64,000 nucleotides of DNA, taken from Allomuricauda sp. GTDB lineage: Bacteria > Bacteroidota > Bacteroidia > Flavobacteriales > Flavobacteriaceae. Positions 44,618-52,975 of the stretch are shown piece after piece. Both the position numbers and the translations under genes were made by a program. The stretch lies in NCBI GenBank assembly GCA_017795045.1, contig CP051244.1, positions 872,752 through 936,751 on the forward strand. Direction: 5' to 3'. Within the stretch, counting starts at the first letter, position 1, and each line of letters begins with the position of its first letter. A model generated the notes under the pieces. The model was not told the origin of the DNA. It searched no databases and was given only the letters and a program-made list of their open reading frames with translations.

Positions 44618-45730
44618 CTAATTCAGAAAGGCTATACAAACCGGACTGCCCAAGTTTGTCTCGCTTAAGAATTGCAAGGTGCCTTTTTCGGCGTCCCTTT
44701 TGAAAACGATGATGTTATTGCTCCTTTGATTGGCCACCAATAAAAATTCGCCTGTGGGGTCCAATGAGAAGTTCCGAGGCCAGTCACCACGAACCGACTC
44801 CCTGCCCACCAAGGTCAGTTTTCCGGATTCTTGGTCCACGGCAAAGATTACGATAGTGTTCTCTCCACGGTTGGAACCATACAAAAACTTACCATCAGGG
44901 GATAGGTGTATATCCGCACAATAGCTTTTTTCAGTATAGCCTTCGGCCAATGTAGATTCTGTCTGAATTTCTTGGTAAGACCCTTGGCTGTCTTTTTCAA
45001 AAACGGAAACCGTGCTGTTCAACTCACTGATCACATATAGGATGTTGCCATTCTTACCAAAGGTAAAATGTCTGGGGCCAGCTCCAGGGGCCAAATCGAT
45101 TGAGGCTTGGTCTCCGACCACGTATTGATCCCCATCCTTTTTGTAACGCTTTACGGCATCCAATCCCAAATCCGCTACAAAAAGTCCGTCTTTGGTAAAC
45201 TTTGCCATGTGCGCGCGGGAGGTTTTGGTGGTATCCAAAATCTTATGGTCGATCACTTGGGGTTCCCCGGCAAGCGATCCATCGTCATTCAACTGATACA
45301 GGGCCACATTGCCCCCACCATAGTTGGCAGCGGCCAAATACCCGTCCCCTGACAAGGAAACATGGCAAGGGCCATTTCCTTGGGTTCCTTTGCTGTTTTG
45401 AATCTCCAAAACACCTTCATTCAAGCGGAATGCAGTAACACCTCCCCCAAGACTATCAAAATCACCGGTCTCCTGTATGGCATAGAGATTGTTCTTATCC
45501 TCGGAAATCGTCAAATACGAAGGGTTTTTCAATTTGGCAGCCAATTCTTGGCTTCCAAGCGCACCCGTTGCAGTATCCAAGGTGTATTTGTAAATCCCCT
45601 CACTATCCCCATTGGTATACGTTCCAACAAAAAGGGTGTGGGCGGTTTTCTCTTCTGATTTTTTCTCTGCTTTTTCCTTACAGGCAATTCCGGTCATTAG
45701 CACTAGACCGAGCAATAGTGTTTTCTTCAT
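44618..45730 (-). CDS. Lactonase family (seven-bladed propeller) lipoprotein
   Basis: Lipoprotein of 370 aa (LVLMTGIACKEK, Cys about 17) of the 6-phosphogluconolactonase-like family (Pgl/YbhE type): LFVGTYTNGDSEGIYKYTLD, GPCHVSLSGDGYLAAANYGGG, GPRHFTFGKNGNILYVI, WPRNFSLDPTGEFLLVANQ. Periplasmic location means it probably acts on an extracellular lactone rather than in the pentose phosphate pathway. It is the last of four minus-strand genes starting with ferrochelatase. Confidence 0.9.
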   Translation of the reverse strand: MKKTLLLGLVLMTGIACKEKAEKKSEEKTAHTLFVGTYTNGDSEGIYKYTLDTATGALGSQELAAKLKNPSYLTISEDKNNLYAIQETGDFDSLGGGVTAFRLNEGVLEIQNSKGTQGNGPCHVSLSGDGYLAAANYGGGNVALYQLNDDGSLAGEPQVIDHKILDTTKTSRAHMAKFTKDGLFVADLGLDAVKRYKKDGDQYVVGDQASIDLAPGAGPRHFTFGKNGNILYVISELNSTVSVFEKDSQGSYQEIQTESTLAEGYTEKSYCADIHLSPDGKFLYGSNRGENTIVIFAVDQESGKLTLVGRESVRGDWPRNFSLDPTGEFLLVANQRSNNIIVFKRDAEKGTLQFLSETNLGSPVCIAFLN

Positions 45731-45765
45731 GGATGATTAAAATGTTTGTCCCAAATTAAGCAATC

Positions 45766-47154
45766 TTATGCAACTAATCCAGACAACTTTGTTTTAATCT
45801 CACGCGCCAAATAAATCCCTGTGACAATGGTGGAAAGTACATCGGCTATGGGGAATGACAACCAAACGCCCATCTCCCCCATAAATTGGGGCAACAACAA
45901 AATAAGCGGTATAAAAAAGAAGCCCTGTCTGGTAAGTGTGAGCAATAATGCAGGAATGGCCTTCCCCACCGCTTGAAAATATGCGGCACCTATCAATTGA
46001 AGGGCAATGATCGGTGTAGCCGCAAAGACCAACCGCATGGCCAAAGGGGAATGCTGCAACACAAATGCATTGGTGGCCAATTCCTCTGCCGGCAAATGGG
46101 GCTTGTTGCTCAGGAAAAGTGAAGCGATCTCTGCCGGAAAAACCATGAGGACAACAAAGACCAAGGTCGCCACCAAAGCAGCATACTTGATGGCCGTATA
46201 AATGGATTCCTTGACCCGGTCATATTGTGCTGCCCCATAATTGAAGCCTGCAATGGGCAAAAACCCTTGGGTGACCCCAAAAACAGGAAAAAGGGCGAAC
46301 ATGAGCATGCGGCCGATAATGGCATAGACCGCCACCATGGCCTCCCCTCCCAAATTAAAGAGGATGTTGTTCATGAGCAAATAGGTGATACTGGTCACGG
46401 CCTGACGTGCCAAGGTCACAAATCCTAGGGAGCCAATTTCTTGAAGAATGGATCTGTCCAACCCAAAATGGGAAAGACTAATCTTTAACTCGGAATTTTT
46501 TGATAGAAAAAAGTAAAGAATATACCCAAAACACATTAAATACCCAGCGGTAGTGGCCCAAGCGGCCCCGTGCATGCCCCAATCGAACACATAGATAAAA
46601 ATGTAATCCATGAGCAGGTTTCCCACCGAAGGGATGATCATGGCCACCATGGCAAATTTGGGTTTCCCCTCGGCCCTGATCACGGTATTTCCCATCATAC
46701 AAAACGCCAAGAAAGGCACTCCATAAAGGATAATGGTATAGTAAATTTTGGCCGGGGAAAAAATGGAACCCTTGCCTCCAAAGGCCGGTATTAGAGTATC
46801 CACAAAATAAAGTCCCAAGGCCACCATGACCACCGTAACCAAAACGGTCAGCGTAATCTGGTTTCCAAAAGTTTTAAGGGCTTTTTCCTTGTTATTGGCC
46901 CCCAAGGCACGCGACACAATACTGGAACCCCCAATGCCAATGGCCATTCCCAAAGCTGCAATGAAGAAGGAAACGGGCAACACCACATTAATGGCTGCAA
47001 TGGCAATGGAGCCAATCCAATTACCCACAAAGATGGAGTCGACCAACACGTTCAAGGACATCACCAGAATGCCTATGGATGCAGGTACGGCCTGTTTGAT
47101 CAATAATTTTCCAATGGGTTCTTTCCCGAGTGCGTCAGAGGTTACTTTGGCCAT
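45766..47154 (-). CDS. MATE family efflux transporter
   Basis: Membrane transporter of 462 aa with twelve predicted helices. N-terminal PIGKLLIKQAVPASIGILVMSLNVLVDSIFVGNWIG and the second half QAVTSITYLLMNN, PVFGVTQGFLPIAGFNYGA are MATE signatures of the NorM/DinF-like group. It should export cationic drugs or metabolites with Na+ or H+ coupling. It starts 55 bases after the DUF3050 gene, with a TAGATTTG sequence overlapping that gene's last codons that could be a promoter. Confidence 0.93.
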   Translation of the reverse strand: MAKVTSDALGKEPIGKLLIKQAVPASIGILVMSLNVLVDSIFVGNWIGSIAIAAINVVLPVSFFIAALGMAIGIGGSSIVSRALGANNKEKALKTFGNQITLTVLVTVVMVALGLYFVDTLIPAFGGKGSIFSPAKIYYTIILYGVPFLAFCMMGNTVIRAEGKPKFAMVAMIIPSVGNLLMDYIFIYVFDWGMHGAAWATTAGYLMCFGYILYFFLSKNSELKISLSHFGLDRSILQEIGSLGFVTLARQAVTSITYLLMNNILFNLGGEAMVAVYAIIGRMLMFALFPVFGVTQGFLPIAGFNYGAAQYDRVKESIYTAIKYAALVATLVFVVLMVFPAEIASLFLSNKPHLPAEELATNAFVLQHSPLAMRLVFAATPIIALQLIGAAYFQAVGKAIPALLLTLTRQGFFFIPLILLLPQFMGEMGVWLSFPIADVLSTIVTGIYLAREIKTKLSGLVA

Positions 47155-47208
47155 GCCAAGGGTTGTTGGGTGTAAGACTTCGTGTGAACGGTAAAACCGA
47201 TGCCAAAT

Positions 47209-48000
47209 CTACAACGCCTCGATCAAATTACCTTTGTTCTCCCTTAGTTTTTTGGTGATGCTTTCCCATAAAGCCACTCTATGCTCCAAAGCTCTTTGGC
47301 TATACTCAGCGACATCGGTCCATTTTTGTTCATCTTGGCCACAGAGCATCTTCATCATTTTGACCGCCATGGGTCCGTGTTCATCCCCATCCAGTTCAAT
47401 GTGTCGCTTTAGGTAATAGGAAAGCTTGGGATACTGCTCTGGCCCTTTTTCCCCAGATTGTTCTATGATGCCCAAGAACATGTCCGGGATCAGTTCTTCC
47501 CTTCCAAAGGTAAAGGCCGCAGCAATGATATGCGGCTTTTGGGTGTTGATGACCTCAAAAGTGAAGCTTAAAAAGTTCTTTTCGGCCAGATTCAAATCCG
47601 CATTTTTGATTTGCCCTGCGATTGCTTCAAGATTCCCAAAGCTTCCAATGACCTCCTTCACCTTGGAGGTATTGGTATTGACCTCCTCCATGGCATCCAG
47701 ATACATTTCAAAATGGCTTTTGGCCACTCCCTCCTCATTGAAATCGCTCTCCTCCTCCAAGACAATCTCATTGATGAATCTTGCCACTGTGGTATCCGAA
47801 GCAGGCTTCCAAGGAAGGTCGGTACAGGTAAGCTCACGTTGCAGGGCCTTTAATAGCGACATAAAATCCCAAACGGCATACACATGGCTCTCCATAAAGG
47901 TCCTGATGTCCTCTACAGAATCCAGCTGTGCGTAGAGCTCATGGTTTTTGAGTTGTTCCCGTACTTCTTTGAGACTGTGCTCCAAGTTTTCAATGCTCAT
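47209..48000 (-). CDS. DUF3050 protein (heme-oxygenase-like diiron fold candidate)
   Basis: Helical protein of 263 aa matching the DUF3050 family. Conserved-looking ligand positions are His39 (ESHVYAVWDFM), the acidic run EIVLEEESDF (79-86), His96 (KSHFEMY), Glu168/169 (GREELIPDMF), and His200, Asp204 and His208 in RHIELDGDEHGP. The HxxxDxxxH pattern recalls heme-oxygenase-like diiron oxidases, which use HxxxDxxH. It starts 26 bases after the ferrochelatase stop on the same strand, so the two are probably cotranscribed. A role in heme or iron metabolism is inferred; no activity is established. Confidence 0.82.
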   Translation of the reverse strand: MSIENLEHSLKEVREQLKNHELYAQLDSVEDIRTFMESHVYAVWDFMSLLKALQRELTCTDLPWKPASDTTVARFINEIVLEEESDFNEEGVAKSHFEMYLDAMEEVNTNTSKVKEVIGSFGNLEAIAGQIKNADLNLAEKNFLSFTFEVINTQKPHIIAAAFTFGREELIPDMFLGIIEQSGEKGPEQYPKLSYYLKRHIELDGDEHGPMAVKMMKMLCGQDEQKWTDVAEYSQRALEHRVALWESITKKLRENKGNLIEAL

Positions 48001-48026
48001 AGACTTGTTTTACTGTACTCCAAAAA

Positions 48027-49073
48027 TTATTGGATGTTATATTCCGGCAGGGTTTGCTTTTCTGACCAAGTATTGATCCACTGTGCCATAAGACTTGCCC
48101 AATCATCCCTATCGTTCAAACATGGGACATGGATGTAGTCTTTCCCCCCTGCTTCAACAAATTGTTCTTTGCCTTCCATGGCGATTTCTTCCAAAGTCTC
48201 CAGACAATCGCTTACAAAAGCAGGGGTGATCACGGCCAAACGCTCAATACCTTCCTTGCCCAATCGTTCAAATTCATGGTCGGTGAAGGGCTGCAACCAT
48301 GGGTCGCTTCCCAATCGGGATTGGAACGAAGTACTCACTTTATCCCTGGGTAATCCCAATTGTTCTATCACCAACTCGGTGGTATCATAACATTGATGCC
48401 TGTAACAGGTATGGTGCGCCACCGAATTGGCCTTGCAACAGGCACCGTTCAATTGGCAGTGAAATTTTGTGGGGTCCGATTTTTTAATGTGCCTCTCGGG
48501 AATCCCATGATAGGAGAAAAGAATATGATCGTAATCAAAACCCTTTAGACCTTCCGCGATACTATTGGACAATATTTTGATGTAATCCGGATTGCTATAA
48601 AAAGCTGGTAAGGTGGTCAACTGCATGCTAGGGAAATGCTCCTGTTGCACTTCCATGACCTTGACCACTACGGTTTCATATGATGACATGGCATAATGGG
48701 GATACAGGGGCACCAACAATACCTCATCCACTCCTTTATCCTTCAACTCCTGTAACGCGTTCTCAATGGTCATGGAACCATACCGCATCCCCAAGGCAAT
48801 GGGCAGGCTGGTCTGTTGGCCCACTTTTTCCATAAAACGTTCCGAGATGATAATCAAAGGAGAGCCTTCCTCCCACCAAATCTTGGAATAGGCTTCCGCC
48901 GAACGCTTTGGACGTGTGTTCAGGATAATTCCCCGTACAATGATGTTTCGCAGAACGGGGTTCACGTCTATGACACGCTCGTCCATGAGAAACTCATCCA
49001 AATATGGTTTAACATCCTTCGCGGTAGGGCTGTCCGGCGAACCCAAATTGACCAATAAAACTCCTTTTGGCAC
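48027..49073 (-). CDS. hemH: Ferrochelatase
   Basis: Final heme enzyme, 348 aa, inserting Fe2+ into protoporphyrin IX. Start: GTG at 49073 (VPKGVLLVNLGSPDSPT) is chosen because a -7 element (49093-49100) lies inside the alternative TTG-started form (49103). Motifs: GVLLVNLGSPDSPTAKDVKPYLDEFLMD, the catalytic His in FSYHGIPERHIKKSD, TSFQSRLGSDPWLQPFTD and the Glu in FVSDCLETLEEI. No Fe-S cluster tail is apparent. It is first of a minus-strand run with DUF3050, MATE and lactonase genes, divergent from mscS. Confidence 0.95.
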   Translation of the reverse strand: MPKGVLLVNLGSPDSPTAKDVKPYLDEFLMDERVIDVNPVLRNIIVRGIILNTRPKRSAEAYSKIWWEEGSPLIIISERFMEKVGQQTSLPIALGMRYGSMTIENALQELKDKGVDEVLLVPLYPHYAMSSYETVVVKVMEVQQEHFPSMQLTTLPAFYSNPDYIKILSNSIAEGLKGFDYDHILFSYHGIPERHIKKSDPTKFHCQLNGACCKANSVAHHTCYRHQCYDTTELVIEQLGLPRDKVSTSFQSRLGSDPWLQPFTDHEFERLGKEGIERLAVITPAFVSDCLETLEEIAMEGKEQFVEAGGKDYIHVPCLNDRDDWASLMAQWINTWSEKQTLPEYNIQ

Positions 49074-49092
49074 AGCTTTTTGTTTTAGGCCC

Positions 49093-49100
49093 CAAAAATA
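49093..49100 (-). promoter_or_regulatory. Putative -7 element for hemH
   Basis: TATTTTTG on the minus strand, ending 19 bases before the GTG at 49073. It supports that start over the upstream TTG. Confidence 0.5.
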
Positions 49101-49223
49101 CAACTTGGTACGGACTTGTTGTTTTTAGAATCCAATTACTTTTCTATGGTCCATAACTAAATTCAATCTTCATTTAGCATTCCGGATTTTAGCCCGTGTT
49201 CTTTTCTCCCTATTTTTGTTGCT

Positions 49224-50297
49224 ATGGACCTTTTTATTGAAACAGTTTCCAAGGAATCGCTCATTTATTTGGGGATTGCCCTCTTTGTTTTGGCCCTGGC
49301 GTATTGGGTATTTTCCATCATCCTAAAACGGTTGGGGAAAAATCCAAAATACCTTTTGCCCAACGGTTCGTTTAGGCGATTGACAAAGCCCTTGCTGTTG
49401 ATTTTCGTTTCCATTGTATTGCGAATGAAATCCCTGCGGGATCTTTTGAATCTGGAAGAGTTGGGGTTTTGGTTCCGAAAGGCCAGCACCTTGCTCTTTA
49501 TCTTTGCCATGACCTGGTTGATCATTGCGGTATTGAAAATTGTGAAACAGATCATCATCAAAAACTATGATGTTGGGGAGACCGATAACTTAAAGGCCCG
49601 TAAGATCTACACCCAGTTCACCATTTTGGAACGCATTGTGATCTTTATTGTCATCATACTAGCTCTTGGACTTGCCTTGATGAGTTTCAAGGAAATCCGT
49701 GAAATTGGGATCAGTATTTTTGCCTCTGCTGGGGTTGCCGGGATTATTATTGGTTTTTCCGCCCAAAAATTCATCGGAACTCTATTGGCGGGTATTCAAA
49801 TTGCCATTGCACAACCCATAAAATTGGATGATGTGGTCATTGTGGAGGGCGAGTGGGGCCGGATTGAGGAAATTACCCTTACCTATGTAGTGGTCCGTAT
49901 TTGGGACAAGCGCAGATTGATTGTCCCTACCCCTTATTTTATTGATCAACCGTTCCAAAACTGGACCAAAAGCTCCGCAGACATTTTGGGAACCGTGTTT
50001 TTATATGTGGATTACATGGTTTCTTTTGATGATCTTCGCGAAGAATTGACCCGTATTCTCCAAAACACGGAACTTTGGGATGGTGAAGTGAATATCCTTC
50101 AGGTTACCGATTCCAAGCCCACCCATGTAGAGGTAAGGGCCTTGATGAGTGCCAAGGATTCCTCCACAGCTTGGGACCTTCGGGTTCATGTACGCGAGAA
50201 ATTGATAGACTATTTGCAGAAAAATTACCCTGAGAGCATAGCCCGAACACGGATAATGCTCCAACAAACCAATGACACCAAAAATGATGAAATATAA
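49224..50297 (+). CDS. Small-conductance mechanosensitive channel (MscS family)
   Basis: Protein of 357 aa with four predicted membrane helices (IYLGIALFVLALAYWVF, LLLIFVSIVLRM, LLFIFAMTWLIIAVL, IVIFIVIILALGLALM). The pore-lining TM3 and beta domain follow: SIFASAGVAGIIIGFSAQKFIGTLLAGIQIAIAQPIKLDDVVIVEGEWG, RRLIVPTPYFID. It opens under membrane tension to relieve hypo-osmotic stress. The DUF1460 gene starts within its last codons. Confidence 0.93.
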   Translation: MDLFIETVSKESLIYLGIALFVLALAYWVFSIILKRLGKNPKYLLPNGSFRRLTKPLLLIFVSIVLRMKSLRDLLNLEELGFWFRKASTLLFIFAMTWLIIAVLKIVKQIIIKNYDVGETDNLKARKIYTQFTILERIVIFIVIILALGLALMSFKEIREIGISIFASAGVAGIIIGFSAQKFIGTLLAGIQIAIAQPIKLDDVVIVEGEWGRIEEITLTYVVVRIWDKRRLIVPTPYFIDQPFQNWTKSSADILGTVFLYVDYMVSFDDLREELTRILQNTELWDGEVNILQVTDSKPTHVEVRALMSAKDSSTAWDLRVHVREKLIDYLQKNYPESIARTRIMLQQTNDTKNDEI

Positions 50298-51138
50298 AAC
50301 CTTTTTGCCCCTCCTATTTTTAGGGTTGATGGCCTCTGCCCAGCAAATTACCTGTTCCCCAAAAGATAAATCCCTTTTTGAGGACAAAATCGTAGCTTTG
50401 CAGAACACCCAAGCTTCCTTTTTGGGCGATACCATTGTAGCAGTGGGGAAATCCTTCTTGGACACTCCTTACGTGGAAAAAACCCTTGAAGTGGGAGATA
50501 CGGAAACCTTGGTGGTGAATCTTAGAGGGTTGGACTGTACCACTTTTGTGGAGAATGTATTTGCCTTCGGAACCATGCTCAAGTCCAAACAAAACTCGTT
50601 TGAAGATTTCACCAAAACCTTGGAGACCATTCGGTATAGGGATGGTGACTTACAAGGTTATCCTTCTCGTTTACATTACTTTACAGAGTGGATTCGGAAT
50701 AATGAAAAGAAGGGGTTGGTCAAGGACATTACTTCGGATTTGGGAGGAATTGAACTCAACAAGCCTATCAATTTTATGGGAACACACCGTTCCCTGTATC
50801 CGTTTTTGAGCGATGACACCAACTTTGCCATCATACAACAAGCTGAAAAAGAATTGGCCAAGGAAAATCTGTGCTACTTGCCCCAAGATCGGATTAAAAG
50901 CAAGGAACAACAAATACAATCCGGGGACATTATTGCATTGGCCACCTCCATAAAAGGGTTGGACGTTACCCATACCGGCATAGCCATACATCAACCGGAT
51001 GGGCGATTGCATTTACTTCATGCCTCAAGCAAAAATGGAAAAGTGGAAATCACCCAAGAGCCTTTGGTGGATTACCTAAAGAACATCAAAAGCAATATTG
51101 GGATTATTGTGGCTAGGCCCGTTTTAGTTTCTTTTTAG
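50287..51138 (+). CDS. DUF1460 N-acetylmuramoyl-L-alanine amidase-like protein
   Basis: Secreted protein of 283 aa (signal MKYKTFLPLLFLGLMASAQ). The ATG at 50287 is chosen; start codons at 50272 and 50284 are in frame and also overlap the end of the MscS gene. NlpC/P60-like residues are visible: Cys in LRGLDCTTFVENV and His in HTGIAIHQPDGRLHLLHASS. DUF1460 members cleave peptidoglycan amide bonds. The coupling to a mechanosensitive channel suggests an envelope-stress role. It overlaps by 15 bases the end of the convergent ThuA gene. Confidence 0.87.
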   Translation: MKYKTFLPLLFLGLMASAQQITCSPKDKSLFEDKIVALQNTQASFLGDTIVAVGKSFLDTPYVEKTLEVGDTETLVVNLRGLDCTTFVENVFAFGTMLKSKQNSFEDFTKTLETIRYRDGDLQGYPSRLHYFTEWIRNNEKKGLVKDITSDLGGIELNKPINFMGTHRSLYPFLSDDTNFAIIQQAEKELAKENLCYLPQDRIKSKEQQIQSGDIIALATSIKGLDVTHTGIAIHQPDGRLHLLHASSKNGKVEITQEPLVDYLKNIKSNIGIIVARPVLVSF

Positions 51139-51876
51139 GCACCATTCAATGGCCCCCAGGAGGTGTTGCCTGAAATCGGGGTCATCATAAGCGGCATCAG
51201 TATGCCCCAAACCGGTATAAAAAGCACGACCCCCATCATATTCGTGGTACCAGGCTATGGGATGATTGGCTCCATTCTTGCCACCTTTATAACTGGTTTC
51301 ATCCAGTTTCATCAAGACAGAAACGTCAGGGTTCAACTGCTTAAAATTGTACCACTCATCAAAATGCATCCAAACATCGTTCAGGTGGGTTGTGGAGGGA
51401 TGGGCTTTGTCCACTACATCAATTTTGGCTTTCTGTTGTTCCGGGTGACTTTCAAAATAACCCCCTACCAATTTCCCATACCAAGGCCAGTCGTACTCGG
51501 TATCCGCAGCGGCATGGATTCCCAAATAACTACCGCCATTTTTAATGTACCCTTCAAAGGCTTTCTGTTGGGCATCATCCAATACCTCTTCGGTGGTGCT
51601 CAGAAAGACCACCAATTTGTAGTTCTTCAGATTTTGAGGGTTAAAGTCAGTTCCTGAATCGGTTTGAAGGGCTACGAAACCGTTCTTTCTCCCCAATTCG
51701 CGCAAGGTCTGCATCCCTTTTTCAATGGAAGCATGCCTATACCCCGTTGTTTTGGTGAACACCAGGACCAGTTCGGGCATTTTCACATTTTGGGCTTCTT
51801 CCGAGCTTGGAGCGTCCTGTGCGGAAATCTGCAACGCAAAGCCCATGACAAAAAGGGACAGTACAAGAGTTTTCAT
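51124..51876 (-). CDS. ThuA domain protein (secreted)
   Basis: Protein of 250 aa with a signal peptide (LVLSLFVMGFALQISAQ). The ThuA-like glutamine-amidotransferase fold shows ELVLVFTKTTGYRHASIEKG, FLSTTEEVLDDAQQKAFEGYI, GGSYLGIHAAADTEYDWPWYGKLVGGYF and PIAWYHEYDGGRAFYTGLGH. ThuA proteins are linked to trehalose or other sugar-derivative use. It begins 10 bases after the AraC-type regulator's stop on the same strand, so both probably share a promoter. Confidence 0.88.
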   Translation of the reverse strand: MKTLVLSLFVMGFALQISAQDAPSSEEAQNVKMPELVLVFTKTTGYRHASIEKGMQTLRELGRKNGFVALQTDSGTDFNPQNLKNYKLVVFLSTTEEVLDDAQQKAFEGYIKNGGSYLGIHAAADTEYDWPWYGKLVGGYFESHPEQQKAKIDVVDKAHPSTTHLNDVWMHFDEWYNFKQLNPDVSVLMKLDETSYKGGKNGANHPIAWYHEYDGGRAFYTGLGHTDAAYDDPDFRQHLLGAIEWCLKRN

Positions 51877-51886
51877 TTTGTAATTT

Positions 51887-52765
51887 TTATGCGTTTGAAG
51901 TTAAGTATTTTTTGGGGGTGGTGCCATATTTCTTTTTGAAGGAAGCGATAAAATGACTGGCCGTGCTGTACCCCACTTTTAAGCCCACTTCATTGACGTT
52001 ATGCTTTCCGGTTTCCAACATTTTTCGGGCGTACTCCATCTTGTAATCGAACAAAAACCCATAGACCGAATCGCCATAAATCTGCTTGAACCCTTCTTTC
52101 AGTTTTTTCAAGCTCAATCCAATTTCTTGGGAAAGTTCGGCCAAGGTGGGTGGCTCGGCCATTCGTGAAATCATGATTTCCTTGGCCATTCTAATACGCC
52201 GCACATTGTCCTCATCGGCCAAAAAGGGACATTGTTCCAAATCGGCATCTTCGGTTTTATTAAAATAAAGGGATATCAGCTCATATACCTTGCCCTTGAT
52301 ATACAATTGTTTGATGGAAGGATGCAGATTGTAATTCATTAACTGACTGAGCACAACAGCAATAGCCGGAGACACCATTTCTTGTGAATAGTATTTTTTT
52401 TCCTTGTTCTCACCGCTCAAAAAAGGGATGTACTCTGCCTCATTGGAAAAAAGGGAATGGAACTTCCGTATGGTCATTACCACTGACAGCAACCATGAAT
52501 TGGGAGAAACTATGAGGTTCAAGGGCAAATCTTTTTGCGTGTTATACAGCAAGAGGGAGTTTTCTTCCGTTACCTCCAGATGATAATTTCCTTCATTAAA
52601 ATTGAAACGCGTTTTGCCTTTCAGGCAAAAATGGAACTGGATAAACGAACTGTCAATCTCCCGTTCCACCGTCTGCAATTCTTGTGTATCGTTCTGAATC
52701 TTAAGGATATAAAACCCATCTTCCACCAGAATTTCCTCATAGGAACCTTTAGCGATATTTTTCAT
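51887..52765 (-). CDS. AraC family transcriptional regulator (PchR-like)
   Basis: Regulator of 292 aa. The N-terminal sensor part (about 1-190: FIQFHFCLKGKTRFNFNEGNYHLEV) resembles PchR-type iron-siderophore regulators, and the C-terminal HTH_18 domain (about 200-292) has TLAELSQEIGLSLKKLKEGFKQIYG and YARKMLETGKHNVNEVGLKVGYSTASHFIASFKKKYG. It is transcribed away from hemA, with a 21-bp palindrome and -7 element in its leader. Control of hemA or of itself in response to iron or heme is inferred. Confidence 0.88.
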   Translation of the reverse strand: MKNIAKGSYEEILVEDGFYILKIQNDTQELQTVEREIDSSFIQFHFCLKGKTRFNFNEGNYHLEVTEENSLLLYNTQKDLPLNLIVSPNSWLLSVVMTIRKFHSLFSNEAEYIPFLSGENKEKKYYSQEMVSPAIAVVLSQLMNYNLHPSIKQLYIKGKVYELISLYFNKTEDADLEQCPFLADEDNVRRIRMAKEIMISRMAEPPTLAELSQEIGLSLKKLKEGFKQIYGDSVYGFLFDYKMEYARKMLETGKHNVNEVGLKVGYSTASHFIASFKKKYGTTPKKYLTSNA

Positions 52766-52797
52766 GAACAGTTTTGCTTTTATAAACGTTTTCCTTC

Positions 52798-52818
52798 AAT
52801 TTAGAATGACTCTAAATT
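52798..52818. promoter_or_regulatory. 21-bp palindrome in the araC/hemA intergenic region
   Basis: Perfect arms AATTTAGA and TCTAAATT separated by five bases (ATGAC). It sits just downstream of the predicted -7 element for the AraC gene (52833-52840) and 34 bases before its start codon, the classic place for a repressor operator. It recalls the 7-1-7 layout of Fur-type sites (TTAGAAT-G-ACTCTAA) without matching the enterobacterial sequence. Confidence 0.55.
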
Positions 52819-52832
52819 ACATTCGGTACAAT

Positions 52833-52840
52833 CAAATTTA
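52833..52840 (-). promoter_or_regulatory. Putative -7 element for the AraC-type regulator
   Basis: TAAATTTG on the minus strand; the palindrome at 52798-52818 lies right after the predicted transcription start. No good -33 TTG. Confidence 0.5.
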
Positions 52841-52938
52841 TCAATAAAAATAGTGCATTGGGCGGTTTTTCTTGAATTTTCATCTTAAAAAATTCTCATG
52901 GGTTATTTATAGTACCTCTAGCGTTATTTTTTAAAACA

Positions 52939-52960
52939 CAGCACCGTTATTTTTGTGCTG
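52939..52960 (+). promoter_or_regulatory. Promoter of hemA with overlapping stem-loop
   Basis: TATTTTTG (52948-52955) fits the -7 consensus 20 bases before the hemA ATG at 52976. It is bracketed by CAGCAC (52939-52944) and GTGCTG (52955-52960), a 6-bp inverted repeat that could be an operator over the -7 element. Confidence 0.5.
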
Positions 52961-52975
52961 CGATTTTTATCCTTT

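Noticed and set aside
47204-47211. TAGATTTG as promoter of the MATE gene
   Set aside because: It overlaps the stop of the DUF3050 gene and lacks a -33 TTG at proper spacing, so it is only mentioned in the gene entry.
49211-49218. TATTTTTG as promoter of mscS
   Set aside because: It ends five bases before the ATG, so it would give a leaderless message; there is no -33 element and I could not support it.
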